From Natronosalvus halobius (GTDB taxonomy: Archaea > Halobacteriota > Halobacteria > Halobacteriales > Natrialbaceae), in NCBI RefSeq assembly GCF_024138145.1, contig NZ_CP099997.1:744001-808000 (forward strand): DNA of 64,000 bases. Reading direction: 5' to 3'. The stretch's first letter is position 1; every line of letters starts with the position of its first letter. A program made the position numbers and the translations under genes. Shown here one piece after another: positions 16,398-25,696 of this stretch. Below the pieces are notes generated by a model. It saw nothing but the letters and a program-made list of their open reading frames with translations, was not told where the DNA came from and searched no databases.

Positions 16398-18149
16398 ATG
16401 ACAGCGACCGAGCTCCGCGTCGTTCCTCGACCGCGTCGCGTCCAGGCGACGAGCGGAACCGTGCGATTCGAACCACCGTTTACGCTCGCCACGGGGGCGG
16501 ACGTCCCCCCTGCCATCGGGTCCCTGTTCGAGACGCTCCTCGAGCGGGAGACGAACGCCCCGGTACGGCGAGGCACTGACGACGCGGACGTCGAACTACG
16601 TCTCGAGGACGCGCCCACCAACACACCCGCCGAGGCGTTCGACGATCCGGAGGGATACGTCCTCAAGGCGGACGCAGACGCAGGGACGGTATCGATTCGA
16701 GCCGCGACCGCCGATGGCCTCCGACACGGCTGCCAGACGTTCGTGACCGGAATTTCACGAGGCGGTGAGGGCGACGGGTACGAGCAGTGGACCCTGCCCG
16801 CCTGTGAAATCCACGACTGGCCGGAGTCGTCCTGGCGCGAGTTCATGCTCGACCCGGCCCGCGGCTTTCTCCCGGTCGAGCAGGTGAAACGACGGATCGA
16901 CCAGGCCGCCCGGGCGAAGTACAACCGACTCCACCTCCACCTGATCAACGACGAGGGTTGTGCCCTCCAGTCCACGAACTACCCCAAACTGAACCAGGAT
17001 GCGGACGGCACACCCCTCCCCGCGTACTCGCCCGAGGACGTCGACGAACTCGTCGCGTACGCAGCCGACCGGGGAATCGACATCGTTCCCGAGATAGACG
17101 TTCCGGCCCACGCCGGCCACCTCCTCGAGCGGTACCCCAAACTCAGGTGTACCGTCCAGGACGGCGAGCCCGCCGACCGGACGATCTGTATCGGGTCCGA
17201 GGAGACCGTCGAGTTCGTCGAGACGCTATTCGAGGAGGTAATCGAGCGGTTCCCATTCGAGTACGTCCACGTCGGCGGCGACGAGTGGGAGATGCAGGGG
17301 TACTCCTGGAACGAGTGCGTCGATTGCCAGGCGAAGATGGCCGCGGACGGCTCAGAGACGGACACCGAACACTTCTACGCGTTCGTTCGTCACCTCCACG
17401 ACTTCCTCGCCCAGCACGATCGCCGGACGATCGTCTGGAACGACCAGATCGACATCTCGGCGTCGCCCGACCTCCCCCGGGACCTGCTGATTCACTTCTG
17501 GCGCGTCGCAGCGCCCGACCGGGGTCCGGTCGAGGGGTGTAGCCTGGAACGGTTCCTCGAGGAGGGGTTCGACGTGATCAACTCGTACGTCCACGCGGCC
17601 TACGTTCGGGGATGGATCACGGAGGACTACGTGCTCGGGTGGGCGCCCAGGCGTCGACCGACGGTGCCCGAGGAGCGAGCCCACCAGATCCGTGGCGGCG
17701 GACTGCTCGCGTGGGAACCGTCCGACGAGACGGAACGGGCGTACTTCGAGCGGGCGCTCCCGTCGGCGATGCCGATCTTCGCGGATCGACTCTGGAACTC
17801 GACGAGCGTCGACGACCGGGATGCGTACTCGCGGACTGTAACCCGACACGCGCTGGGTCCGTTCGTCCCGTCGGACTTCGACGTCTATAGCGAACTCGGC
17901 GGATTGATTCTGCCAACGTGGTGGAAACGTCCGTCCGGAACGCTGCTCGCGCACGTGAACAGTTCGCTCGGAGACCGAACGCCCGAACGAGCGAAAGCGA
18001 ACTACCGATCAGCGGTCGAAACGCTCGCTGAACTGCGGGCGGCCGATCAGACGGTCTACCCCGAAACTGCATCGACGTACGAATCGTCACTCGGGTGGCT
18101 GATAGAGGTCGCCGAGCGAGATGGTCGGGGCGTCATCGATCGGCCTTGA
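16398..18149 (+). CDS. Glycoside hydrolase family 20 beta-N-acetylhexosaminidase
   Basis: Removes terminal beta-linked N-acetylglucosamine or N-acetylgalactosamine by substrate-assisted catalysis. The 583-residue chain has the small N-terminal GH20b domain (about 1-140) and the TIM barrel from about 145. The substrate-binding Arg lies in MLDPARGFLPVEQVKRRID. The catalytic Asp-Glu pair is D295-E296 in VGGDEWEMQ. A conserved Trp-rich region (LLAWEPSDE, RLWNS) completes the pocket. There is no signal peptide, so it acts in the cytosol on imported sugars, like the GH3 enzyme at 11222-12874. The gene is divergent from the isomerase-like gene across a palindrome-bearing promoter region. Confidence 0.93.
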   Translation: MTATELRVVPRPRRVQATSGTVRFEPPFTLATGADVPPAIGSLFETLLERETNAPVRRGTDDADVELRLEDAPTNTPAEAFDDPEGYVLKADADAGTVSIRAATADGLRHGCQTFVTGISRGGEGDGYEQWTLPACEIHDWPESSWREFMLDPARGFLPVEQVKRRIDQAARAKYNRLHLHLINDEGCALQSTNYPKLNQDADGTPLPAYSPEDVDELVAYAADRGIDIVPEIDVPAHAGHLLERYPKLRCTVQDGEPADRTICIGSEETVEFVETLFEEVIERFPFEYVHVGGDEWEMQGYSWNECVDCQAKMAADGSETDTEHFYAFVRHLHDFLAQHDRRTIVWNDQIDISASPDLPRDLLIHFWRVAAPDRGPVEGCSLERFLEEGFDVINSYVHAAYVRGWITEDYVLGWAPRRRPTVPEERAHQIRGGGLLAWEPSDETERAYFERALPSAMPIFADRLWNSTSVDDRDAYSRTVTRHALGPFVPSDFDVYSELGGLILPTWWKRPSGTLLAHVNSSLGDRTPERAKANYRSAVETLAELRAADQTVYPETASTYESSLGWLIEVAERDGRGVIDRP

Positions 18150-18265
18150 GCGCCTTTCGAGACCTCATCGGGGCTCGTCGATCGAATTTAGCCGTTGCGA
18201 TAGAAGTCCCTGGTAAACGGGCTCAAGTTTGAAATGGTCGGCACACAGCGGACTGATCAGATCGA

Positions 18266-18283
18266 GTTCTAGCGAGTTAGAAC
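18266..18283. promoter_or_regulatory. Inverted repeat upstream of first lyase gene
   Basis: GTTCTA (18266-18271) and TAGAAC (18278-18283) form a 6-base inverted repeat with a 6-base gap, about 120 bases before the lyase start. A possible operator; short arms make chance plausible. Confidence 0.3.
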
Positions 18284-18370
18284 AGGAAGGAATTGTAAAA
18301 CTATTAGACGGGAATGGCTCCTGTTTTATAGTATGTTCATATGTGATAACGATACAATAGTTTGCGAAAA

Positions 18371-18376
18371 TTATAT
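18371..18376 (+). promoter_or_regulatory. TATA box for first lyase gene
   Basis: TTATAT is about 29 bases before the ATG at 18403, supporting that codon as a leaderless start and arguing against the in-frame TTG at 18376, which overlaps the box. Confidence 0.55.
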
Positions 18377-18402
18377 TGTGTTGTGAAGTAACGTGTGGGT
18401 GG

Positions 18403-21400
18403 ATGTCGTATGATAAGCACTACCGAGACCGTAGCGAGTGGTCTCGACCGGAACTGGATGCAGTAAGCGACCGTTCGAGCGACTTCGACGTCTCGCGGCG
18501 ATCGATGCTGGCGACGACGGGCGCTGGCATTCTCGGCGCGCTCTTCTCGAGCACCGGGACGGTCGGCGCCGCAGAGTCCGACGCGCTCAACGCGAAGACC
18601 CGGACTACGATCTGGACCGACGAGATGCGAGCAAACGCCCAACGGAACATCAAACGGTACGACTGGGCCGCGAGTCAACGGGACACCGCCGTCGCGGAAG
18701 CCGACGCTCGGTTGGAACAGCTGGGGCCCGACCTCGAGAGCCTCTGGAGCCTGGTCACCGCCCAGGGAATCCCCCGCGGCGGCGGACTGGTGAACCAGCG
18801 CGAGATCCTCGGCGGCTACCACGATTCGGGCGACGACCGTCTCTGGAAGATGCAGACGGAAGTCGACAATCCGCACGGCGACGGGAAACTCACCGTGCCG
18901 ACGAACGACTTCGGTGCCTACCGCGAGAGCGGCCTGAACGACCGGGGAATGTTCGACCCTGACCTGGCCGACGATTCCCTGCTGGTTAACGAAGAACACC
19001 CCGAGATGGGGGAGGGATGGGGCGTCGACGACGGCTGGGGATGGGTCGACGAGAACGACGACCTGGGCGGCGGCACCGGCACCAGGTGGAACTTCGTCGC
19101 GTACTACAACCACTGGCACATCTGGCGGCCCGGGGGCATTCTCGGGCTTATTCGCCGCCTCACCGACGCCTACCTCTACACCGGCGACCAGAAGTACTCG
19201 AGGGCGGGTGCCGTCCTCCTCGACCGGATCGCTGACGTCTACCCCGAGATGGACCTCACTGAGTATACGTTCACGCTCGACGGGTTCTGGAACAGCCACG
19301 GTGGCCGCCAGACGGGGAAGGTGGTCGGCGCGTTCTGGGAGTCGAACCTCATGCGGCCGATCGTCCGCTCCTACGACGCGTTCTTCCCCGGCATGGAGGG
19401 CGACGACGAACTCATCGCGTTCCTCGACGCCAGGACCGACGAGTACCCCGGCCTGGAGGACAAGGATTCGATCGAGAAGATCAGAAAGAACATTGAGGAC
19501 GGTATTCACCGCGAGATTCTGCCAGCGAATAAGAACTCGAACATGATCGTCGAGAGTGGCGGGGGCAGCGCGCTCGTGCAGGCCGCTCGCACACTCGACG
19601 AACCCGATGGCTACACACGAGAAGCGATCGAGTGGGTCTTCCAGCCCGGAGACGAGTACTTCGACGGCGACGTCTGGAACGAAGAGCCCGAGAACTGGTT
19701 CACCACAGGCGGAAACATTCTCACCCCGCTCGTAGACCGAGCCGACCGCGACGGCTACTTCGACATCGAGGCGCCCCACTACAACCGCATTCCTCACAGC
19801 TCGGTACGACAGGTGGCCGACTACCTCCGGGGTTACGATGCGTTCGACGGCGCGGACCTCTATCAGCACCCCAAACTCCAGCAGTCGCTCCTGCAGAATA
19901 CGCACCTGCTGTTGATTGACGAGTTCACCCCACAACTCGGCGACGCACACGGACCGTCCGCCGTCGAGTGGAGCCAGACTTCGGTCGAAGAGGGATTCAA
20001 GCTGACGGGCGAGCCGATTTTCGCTCAGTTGTGGCACTACCAGAACGGGTACTCGACGGCGGGAATCAACGGCTCCATCTTCGACACTGAACCCGAGAAC
20101 CTCAGCGACGACGTGCAGGGCATCATCGACGCCGAAGGCCCCCTCGACCTACCCAGCCAGAATCTCGCGGGCTACGGCTTCGCCGTACTCCGAGACGGCG
20201 AGAACTATCTGAACCAGTCGTTCGGGACGACCTACGACACCTCGGAACTGTTCGCTGACGCTAGTACCGAAGTCAACGATAGCTTCGACGAAGCCATCCA
20301 GTTCCAGTGCTACGAACCCGGCGAGTGGTGGACCTTCGAGTTCGATGCCGACGAAGCTGGCGAGTACGACCTCGACATCGAGGCGCTGTTCGTCGGTTCC
20401 TACGGTATCTACGACCTGTACCTCAACGGAGAGCAAGTCGACACTGTCGACTTCTACAGCCCTTCGTTCACCCGCGACACGATCACGTACACAGTCGATC
20501 TCGAGGCCGGCACTAACGAACTCCGCTTCGAGTGCGTCGGCAAGAACGACGAGTCGAGCAACTACCTGATGGCGCTTTACTACCTCACGCTGATCGGCGA
20601 GGACGAGCGCGAGGACTGGGAGAACGCCGCCGAACTCGGTAACGCCAAGCGCGCGTTCTGGATGTACTACGGCCGTACCGGCATCGACGCGGGCGGCAGC
20701 ACCCACAATCACGGCGACGCGCTCAACCTCGGGGTGGCAGCTCACCGCCTCGAACTCTCGCCCGACCTCGGCTACCCGGAACGGACCGGCAACTGGCCGA
20801 AACACGACTTCACGAAGGGGACGATCAGCCACAACACCGTGACGGTCGACCGATCGCGCCAGGAGCAGCGGTGGGTCGCCACGCCGCGGCACTTCGAGGC
20901 CGAGGACGAGCGGGTGAACCTGATCGACGTCGATGCCTACCGGGCCTACGAGCAGTGCGACGAGTACCGCCGAACGACCGCGATGATCACCGTTGACGAG
21001 GAACACTCCTACGCTGTGGACTTCTTCCGCGTCGCCGGCGGCGACGATCACGTGTTCAGCTTCCACGGACAGGTCGGCGAGGCGACGGCCGAGGGCCTTG
21101 ACCTCGTCCCCCAGGACGGCGGCACTTACGCAGGCGAGGATATCCGGAAGCCGGACTACGGCGAGGAAACCGACTACACCCGCGAGGTCGGGAGCGGCTT
21201 CAACTACCTCACGAACGTCGAACGCGACACCGATCCCGGTTCCAGCGTGGCCGTCGACTGGGACGTCGAGGACTACTGGAACCATCGCGACGACGACGCC
21301 GACGGCGTCCACCTGCGGCTGACGTCCTTCGGTGACTTCGACGAGGTCGCCCTCGCTGACGGCCACCCGCCCGACCGCAGCGGAAATCCCGACTCCCTGC

Positions 21401-22128
21401 GCTACGTACTCCTGCGTCGACAGGGGAACGACATCGAGAGCGACTTCGTCTCGACGATCGAGCACTACGAGGGCGAGCGCGCCGTCGACAACGTCGAGAA
21501 GGTAGCCGTCGACGGCGGCGAGGGTCACGCCGTCAGAGTCGATCTGACGAACGGGCGCACCGACTACGTCGTCTGTTCGTTCGAGGAGACCGACACGCTG
21601 ACGATCGACGACACCTTCGAATTCAAGGGATTCTTCGGGCTCTACTCGATCGAAGACGGCGAACCCGAGTACGCCTACGTCCAGGACGGCACGCGGCTCA
21701 AGGCCCTCGACGAGCCCGCGCTCGTCCAGGAATCGGTCGGTCGCGTGCAGGGCATCGTCGAGGACTTCACCCGCGAGATATCTCTCGAGAACGAGTTGAC
21801 GATCCGTGTCGGCGGTAACGGAAGCCACCTCGAGCGACACGCCGGCTTCGTCTACGTCGACAACGATGACTCCGATCCGTGGCGAGGCGAACCGGACCCG
21901 ACGAACCCCATCGAAGGCCGCGGCCAGCGCGGCCAGGGTAACGGCGCCTACCCGATCGAAGGACTCGGGGGCAGCAACGGGAATCTGGTGACGCTCGATA
22001 CCGGTCGCCAGACGTTTACCCGGGACTTCGTCGATCCCGACCAGCTCGAGGACACCGGCTACAACTACATCATCGACGACAACGACGACGTTCGGATTCC
22101 GTTGACGTCGACCTGGTCGGCAGAGTAA
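18403..22128 (+). CDS. Tat-secreted heparinase II/III-type polysaccharide lyase with inserted beta-sandwich (copy 1)
   Basis: Predicted extracellular lyase that cleaves uronate-containing polysaccharide by beta-elimination, 1241 residues. Twin-arginine signal SRRSML at 31-36 with processing expected near GAAES (about 57). Residues about 60-600 form the alpha/alpha toroid. The heparinase II/III beta-sheet domain then begins (AVLRDGENY), is interrupted by an approximately 95-residue module with CBM-like features (about 635-732, GEWWTFEFD through YLTLIGED), and resumes with FWMYYGRTG (752-760), HNHGDAL (768-774) and SHNTVTVD (from 809), the usual catalytic Tyr and His region. A close paralogue lies at 31125-34898. 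The exact PL family and polymer cannot be fixed by eye; heparin-like, alginate-like or other glycuronans are possible. Confidence 0.8.
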   Translation: MSYDKHYRDRSEWSRPELDAVSDRSSDFDVSRRSMLATTGAGILGALFSSTGTVGAAESDALNAKTRTTIWTDEMRANAQRNIKRYDWAASQRDTAVAEADARLEQLGPDLESLWSLVTAQGIPRGGGLVNQREILGGYHDSGDDRLWKMQTEVDNPHGDGKLTVPTNDFGAYRESGLNDRGMFDPDLADDSLLVNEEHPEMGEGWGVDDGWGWVDENDDLGGGTGTRWNFVAYYNHWHIWRPGGILGLIRRLTDAYLYTGDQKYSRAGAVLLDRIADVYPEMDLTEYTFTLDGFWNSHGGRQTGKVVGAFWESNLMRPIVRSYDAFFPGMEGDDELIAFLDARTDEYPGLEDKDSIEKIRKNIEDGIHREILPANKNSNMIVESGGGSALVQAARTLDEPDGYTREAIEWVFQPGDEYFDGDVWNEEPENWFTTGGNILTPLVDRADRDGYFDIEAPHYNRIPHSSVRQVADYLRGYDAFDGADLYQHPKLQQSLLQNTHLLLIDEFTPQLGDAHGPSAVEWSQTSVEEGFKLTGEPIFAQLWHYQNGYSTAGINGSIFDTEPENLSDDVQGIIDAEGPLDLPSQNLAGYGFAVLRDGENYLNQSFGTTYDTSELFADASTEVNDSFDEAIQFQCYEPGEWWTFEFDADEAGEYDLDIEALFVGSYGIYDLYLNGEQVDTVDFYSPSFTRDTITYTVDLEAGTNELRFECVGKNDESSNYLMALYYLTLIGEDEREDWENAAELGNAKRAFWMYYGRTGIDAGGSTHNHGDALNLGVAAHRLELSPDLGYPERTGNWPKHDFTKGTISHNTVTVDRSRQEQRWVATPRHFEAEDERVNLIDVDAYRAYEQCDEYRRTTAMITVDEEHSYAVDFFRVAGGDDHVFSFHGQVGEATAEGLDLVPQDGGTYAGEDIRKPDYGEETDYTREVGSGFNYLTNVERDTDPGSSVAVDWDVEDYWNHRDDDADGVHLRLTSFGDFDEVALADGHPPDRSGNPDSLRYVLLRRQGNDIESDFVSTIEHYEGERAVDNVEKVAVDGGEGHAVRVDLTNGRTDYVVCSFEETDTLTIDDTFEFKGFFGLYSIEDGEPEYAYVQDGTRLKALDEPALVQESVGRVQGIVEDFTREISLENELTIRVGGNGSHLERHAGFVYVDNDDSDPWRGEPDPTNPIEGRGQRGQGNGAYPIEGLGGSNGNLVTLDTGRQTFTRDFVDPDQLEDTGYNYIIDDNDDVRIPLTSTWSAE

Positions 22129-22178
22129 TCGCCATCTGCTCGATCACCGATGGGCCGATTTCGTCGCTGTCGGCCATC

Positions 22179-23405
22179 TTACCGCTCACGGAGTTCGTCG
22201 GCGTGGGCTTTCACCTTTCGAATCGCAGCAGGGATCGTCCGGATGCCCTCCTCGTCGGCGAGCAACACCGGATGGCTGAAGGCGACGTTCTCCCTGCACA
22301 GTCGCTCCGCACCGGGAAGGTGTAAGTTCCAGTAGTCCGGGACGTCCGTTCCGGGCGGGAGAAGCCGCCGAACCTGATCCCGGAAGAACGCCGGTTGCTT
22401 GTAGATTGGGACTTCGTAGCCGTCGTAGACCGGCACGCCCTCGGCGCGCACGGCCGCGATGAATCGGTCGCGGCTGAGCCCACCAAACGCCTCGGCGTCG
22501 TAGCGAACGTTCTCGAGACAGTAGCCGCGAGCGGTGATGCGGTCGTCTCGGGGTTTCGTGTGTATTCCGCCGATCTCCTCGAGTTCGGCGAGGAGCAGTT
22601 CCTCGTTCGCTTCGCGGCGGTCGTTCTCCTCTGGTAGCTTCTCGAGTTGGCCGATCGCGACGGCGGCCTGGAACGCGGACATCCGGGAGTTCGAAGCGAG
22701 TTTGTAGTGACGATATCCCGTCTCACCTTGCGAACGGCCGATGTTCTGCATGACTCGGGCTCGTTCCGCGAGCACGTCGTTGTCGGTGACGACGATGCCG
22801 CCTTCGCCGCTAGGTAGTGACTTCGACTCCTGAAACGAGAACGTCCCGAAGTCCCCGAAGGTGCCGACCTTCTGGCCGCGCCACTCCGATCCCTGCGCGT
22901 GGGCCGCGTCCTCGATCAGGAAGAGGTCGTGTTCCTCGACGATCGGCAGCAATTCGTCCATGTCCATCGGATATCCCGCGAAGTGGACGCCGATGATCCC
23001 GACCGTGTCGTCGGTGATCTGCTCGCGTACCGAATTGGGATCGATATTGAACGTTTCCGGGTCGGTATCGGCGAATCGCGGGATCGCCCCCACGGCGGGG
23101 ACGACGCTTGCACTCGCGATGAAGGAGTAGGAGGGAACGATCACCTCGTCGCCGGGCTCGACGCCGACGGCTCGTAGCGCCAGTTCGATCGCGACGGTCC
23201 CGTTACTGACGGCGATCGCATGTTCAGCGTCGTGATACGCGGCAAATTCGTCCTCGAGGCGTTCGATCCACGGTCCGCGACACCAGTTGCCGCCCTCGAA
23301 CGCCTCGAGGAGATACGCTCGACACGCATCCGTTGGCTGTGGCCACTCCGGAATCGAGAGTGCTTCGGCTGCTTTCGGTCCGCCGTCGATGGCAAGTTCG
23401 CCCAT
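22179..23405 (-). CDS. DegT/DnrJ/EryC1-family PLP-dependent sugar aminotransferase
   Basis: Family members transfer an amino group to a keto-sugar, or in related catabolic forms act on amino-cyclitols and keto-inositols. The PLP-binding Lys is in FSFQESKSLPSGEGG and the cofactor Asp in LIEDAAHAQGS. The C-terminal half carries NSRMSAFQAAVAIGQLEKL, a strong family marker. I choose the ATG at 23405 because the TATTTATG-like box at 23428-23440 (minus strand) is about 28 bases upstream; an ATG at 23420 would add five residues. It converges with the first lyase gene and is divergent from an unrecognised gene that shares a mirrored promoter. In a degradative locus the direction of the reaction is uncertain. 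Confidence 0.85.
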   Translation of the reverse strand: MGELAIDGGPKAAEALSIPEWPQPTDACRAYLLEAFEGGNWCRGPWIERLEDEFAAYHDAEHAIAVSNGTVAIELALRAVGVEPGDEVIVPSYSFIASASVVPAVGAIPRFADTDPETFNIDPNSVREQITDDTVGIIGVHFAGYPMDMDELLPIVEEHDLFLIEDAAHAQGSEWRGQKVGTFGDFGTFSFQESKSLPSGEGGIVVTDNDVLAERARVMQNIGRSQGETGYRHYKLASNSRMSAFQAAVAIGQLEKLPEENDRREANEELLLAELEEIGGIHTKPRDDRITARGYCLENVRYDAEAFGGLSRDRFIAAVRAEGVPVYDGYEVPIYKQPAFFRDQVRRLLPPGTDVPDYWNLHLPGAERLCRENVAFSHPVLLADEEGIRTIPAAIRKVKAHADELRER

Positions 23406-23427
23406 AGGTAGCCCTCTCATTTCTGTT

Positions 23428-23440
23428 CCGGCATAAAGAT
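23428..23440 (-). promoter_or_regulatory. Mirrored promoter element, left copy
   Basis: Read on the minus strand this is ATCTTTATGCCGG, containing the TATA element for the DegT aminotransferase start at 23405. It is a perfect inverted copy of the element at 23504-23516. Confidence 0.65.
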
Positions 23441-23503
23441 ACCGCGACCCCGTGCGACTCTCGGGCCCGAGGACTCCCCGTCCCTTCGACCGCCGGGGTG
23501 CCC

Positions 23504-23516
23504 ATCTTTATGCCGG
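23504..23516 (+). promoter_or_regulatory. Mirrored promoter element, right copy
   Basis: ATCTTTATGCCGG lies about 27 bases before the ATG at 23537 and supplies the TATA element for the divergent gene. The two identical 13-base elements face away from each other 63 bases apart, so both genes probably respond to the same factor. Confidence 0.65.
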
Positions 23517-23536
23517 CCCCCTTCGACGTTTCCGAC

Positions 23537-24700
23537 ATGCCAGCACTGTGGACCTATCCCTGGACGCTCGAGCGCGAGGGACTCGAGACGGCCTGTGAAC
23601 GGCTTCGCGATCATGGTATCGACGCCCTGAACGTCGCCAGCCACTACCACTCCGTTCGGTCGATGCAGCCCCGATTTCCCGACGACCTGTTTCGCGCCTA
23701 CGGCGGCGGCTGTTACTTCGAGCCTGGTGAACGGTTCGACGACCTGCCAATCGAGCCGCCGGTCAATCGTGTCGGCTCCTGGAGTGATCCGCTCGCAGAA
23801 ATCGTCGACGGGGCACACGATCACGGAATAGCCGCCAACGCGTGGACAGTCTGCCTGCACAACACGCGACTGGGGTCGAGGAACCCCGACTACCGGATCG
23901 AGAGCGCGTTCGGCGACGCCCACGACCACTCACTGTGCCCATCTCACCCCGCGGTCCAGGACTACTTCGCCGCGGTCGTCGGATCGATCCGTGACCGTGG
24001 CGTCGACGAGGTTCAGCTCGAATCGATCGGCTTCCCAGGCGCGTTTCACGACCACGGATCGCAGTACGGCCACGACAAGCGCCAGACGGTGACGAGCGAC
24101 GCCGAGGCGGTACTCCTCTCGCAGTGTTTCTGCGACGGCTGTCGATCGGCGGCCGCGTCACACCGGGTCGACCTCGAACGAGCACGAGCGCGCGTCCAGG
24201 ACCTCATTCGCCCCTCGCTCGCCGACCCGAACGCCTCGCTGGCACCTATCGAGGACCTTCGCGAGCGGGAACCGCTCGTGGACGACCTGTTCGAGTTTCG
24301 GGCGACCGTGATCGAAGCGTTACTCGAGCGACTTGCCGCGGCGTCCGGATCGACGCCGCTCAACTACTACGCGATGGAGGCCTACGGCCAGGCGCCGTCG
24401 ACGCTCCCCGCGGCGGGCGTCGAACCGGAGCGCCTCGAAGCCCACATCGATAGGGTGACGGCGCTGTGTTACGTCGCCGAGGCTGAAACGGCCCGTGAGC
24501 ACATCGTGGGGCTCGAGCGCGTCGTCGACTGTCCGATCGACGCCGGCATCACGCTCGATCCAGCCGTCGTCGACGGGCCCGAACAGGTGACCGATCTCGT
24601 AGAGGGGATCAGGTCAGCGACCGACGGCCGACTCTCGATCTATCACCACTCCCTGCTGACGGAGGCGCACCTCGAGTGGATCGGAAACGCGCTCGCGTAG
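23537..24700 (+). CDS. Uncharacterised TIM-barrel-like protein, possible glycosidase
   Basis: A 387-residue cytosolic protein that I do not recognise at family level. The early section (LERLRDHGIDALNVASHYHS) and the central sections (GVDEVQLESIGFPGAFHDHG and INYYAME-type strand ends) read like a (beta/alpha)8 barrel of the hypothetical-glycosidase kind. A cysteine cluster QCFCDGCR near residue 195-202 resembles the CxC..C motif that many uncharacterised barrel glycosidases carry after the fourth strand. Acidic residues at strand ends (VQLESIG; YAMEAYG) are candidate catalytic groups. The start at 23537 is set by the TATA box at 23504-23516. It shares a mirrored promoter with the DegT aminotransferase and precedes a PIG-L deacetylase, suggesting a role in hexosamine sugar metabolism. 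Confidence 0.6.
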   Translation: MPALWTYPWTLEREGLETACERLRDHGIDALNVASHYHSVRSMQPRFPDDLFRAYGGGCYFEPGERFDDLPIEPPVNRVGSWSDPLAEIVDGAHDHGIAANAWTVCLHNTRLGSRNPDYRIESAFGDAHDHSLCPSHPAVQDYFAAVVGSIRDRGVDEVQLESIGFPGAFHDHGSQYGHDKRQTVTSDAEAVLLSQCFCDGCRSAAASHRVDLERARARVQDLIRPSLADPNASLAPIEDLREREPLVDDLFEFRATVIEALLERLAAASGSTPLNYYAMEAYGQAPSTLPAAGVEPERLEAHIDRVTALCYVAEAETAREHIVGLERVVDCPIDAGITLDPAVVDGPEQVTDLVEGIRSATDGRLSIYHHSLLTEAHLEWIGNALA

Positions 24701-24716
24701 GGGGACGCGTTCGTCG

Positions 24717-24763
24717 CCGTCCAGGACCTCGACCGCTCACTCGGCTCCGTCCAGGACCTCGAC
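24717..24763. repeat. 30-base imperfect tandem repeat, about 1.6 copies
   Basis: The stretch beginning CCGTCCAGGACCTCGAC at 24717 recurs 30 bases later. It lies in the 122-base gap between the unrecognised gene and the PIG-L gene. Confidence 0.6.
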
Positions 24764-24822
24764 TTCGACCTCGACCTCGAGCGACCGGAACGTTTTCGTC
24801 ACCCACCGGCCGTACTGTAGCC

Positions 24823-25644
24823 ATGTCCAGACGACTGCTGGTGATCGGCGCTCACCCCGACGACCCCGACATTCGCGCCGGCGGGCTGGCCTGTTCGTGG
24901 GCGGACGCCGGCCACGATGTCCGGTTCGTCTCGATGACCGACGGCCGCAGCGGCCACCACGAACAGGGTGGGAACGAACTCGCCGAGCGACGTCGACGAG
25001 AGGCCGCTGCGGCTGCCGTCACCGCCGGAATCGAGTACCATGTCCTCGAGAACCCGGATGGCCGGCTCGAGCCGACCCTCGAGAACCGCGAGACGGTCAT
25101 CGAGTTGATCCGCGAATACGACCCCGACCTCGTGTTGACCCACCGGACGAACGACTATCACCCAGATCACCGGTACACCTCCCAACTGGTCCGGGATGCG
25201 GCCTACATGGTCACCGTTCCGAACGTCTGTCCGGAGACGCCAGCGCTCCATGACAACCCCGTGTTTGCGTACCTACTCGACACGTTCGAGCGGCCGTACC
25301 CGTTTACGCCGGACGTGATCGTCCCGATTGACGACGAACACGTCGAGTGCAAGTACGACGCGCTCGACTGCCACGAGTCCCAGATGTACGAGTGGTTGCC
25401 GTACAACAAGGGCGAACTCGAGGCCGTTCCCGACGACCCCGACGACCGTCGCGAGTGGCTCGAGACGGACCCGATTCCGGGACTCGCTGAGATGCGCGCG
25501 ACGGCTGATCGGTTCCGAGACGATCTGATCGAACAGTGCGGGCCCGAACGCGGCCGGCAGGTCGAGTACGCCGAGGCATTCGAGGTGTCGGAGTACGGTG
25601 GGAATCTCACGTCGGCTCTCGCCTCGGATCTCGTGTCTCCCTGA
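24823..25644 (+). CDS. PIG-L/LmbE-family zinc deacetylase
   Basis: Removes the N-acetyl group from N-acetylglucosamine-containing compounds or related amides; the family includes MshB and bacterial chitooligosaccharide or diacetylchitobiose deacetylases, the latter also known in archaea. The metal site is visible as AHPDDPD (residues 9-15; His and Asp ligands) and HPDHR near 112-116, and the catalytic Asp is within the first motif. The 273-residue length is normal. I chose the ATG at 24823 since AHPDD then begins at residue 9; a frame reaching further upstream is an Arg/Pro repeat artefact. There is no signal peptide, so it acts on imported saccharides or on metabolites in the cytosol. The gene converges with the sulfatase gene. 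Confidence 0.87.
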   Translation: MSRRLLVIGAHPDDPDIRAGGLACSWADAGHDVRFVSMTDGRSGHHEQGGNELAERRRREAAAAAVTAGIEYHVLENPDGRLEPTLENRETVIELIREYDPDLVLTHRTNDYHPDHRYTSQLVRDAAYMVTVPNVCPETPALHDNPVFAYLLDTFERPYPFTPDVIVPIDDEHVECKYDALDCHESQMYEWLPYNKGELEAVPDDPDDRREWLETDPIPGLAEMRATADRFRDDLIEQCGPERGRQVEYAEAFEVSEYGGNLTSALASDLVSP

Positions 25645-25696
25645 TTTCGGCGTCGCGAAGGAGTCGTGCTGATGCGCCGTGGACGTCTGCGAGCGG

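Noticed and set aside
18337-20037. 566-codon frame opposite the first lyase
   Set aside because: Antisense shadow of the lyase; its supposed N-terminal end runs into the toroid region and it lacks motifs.
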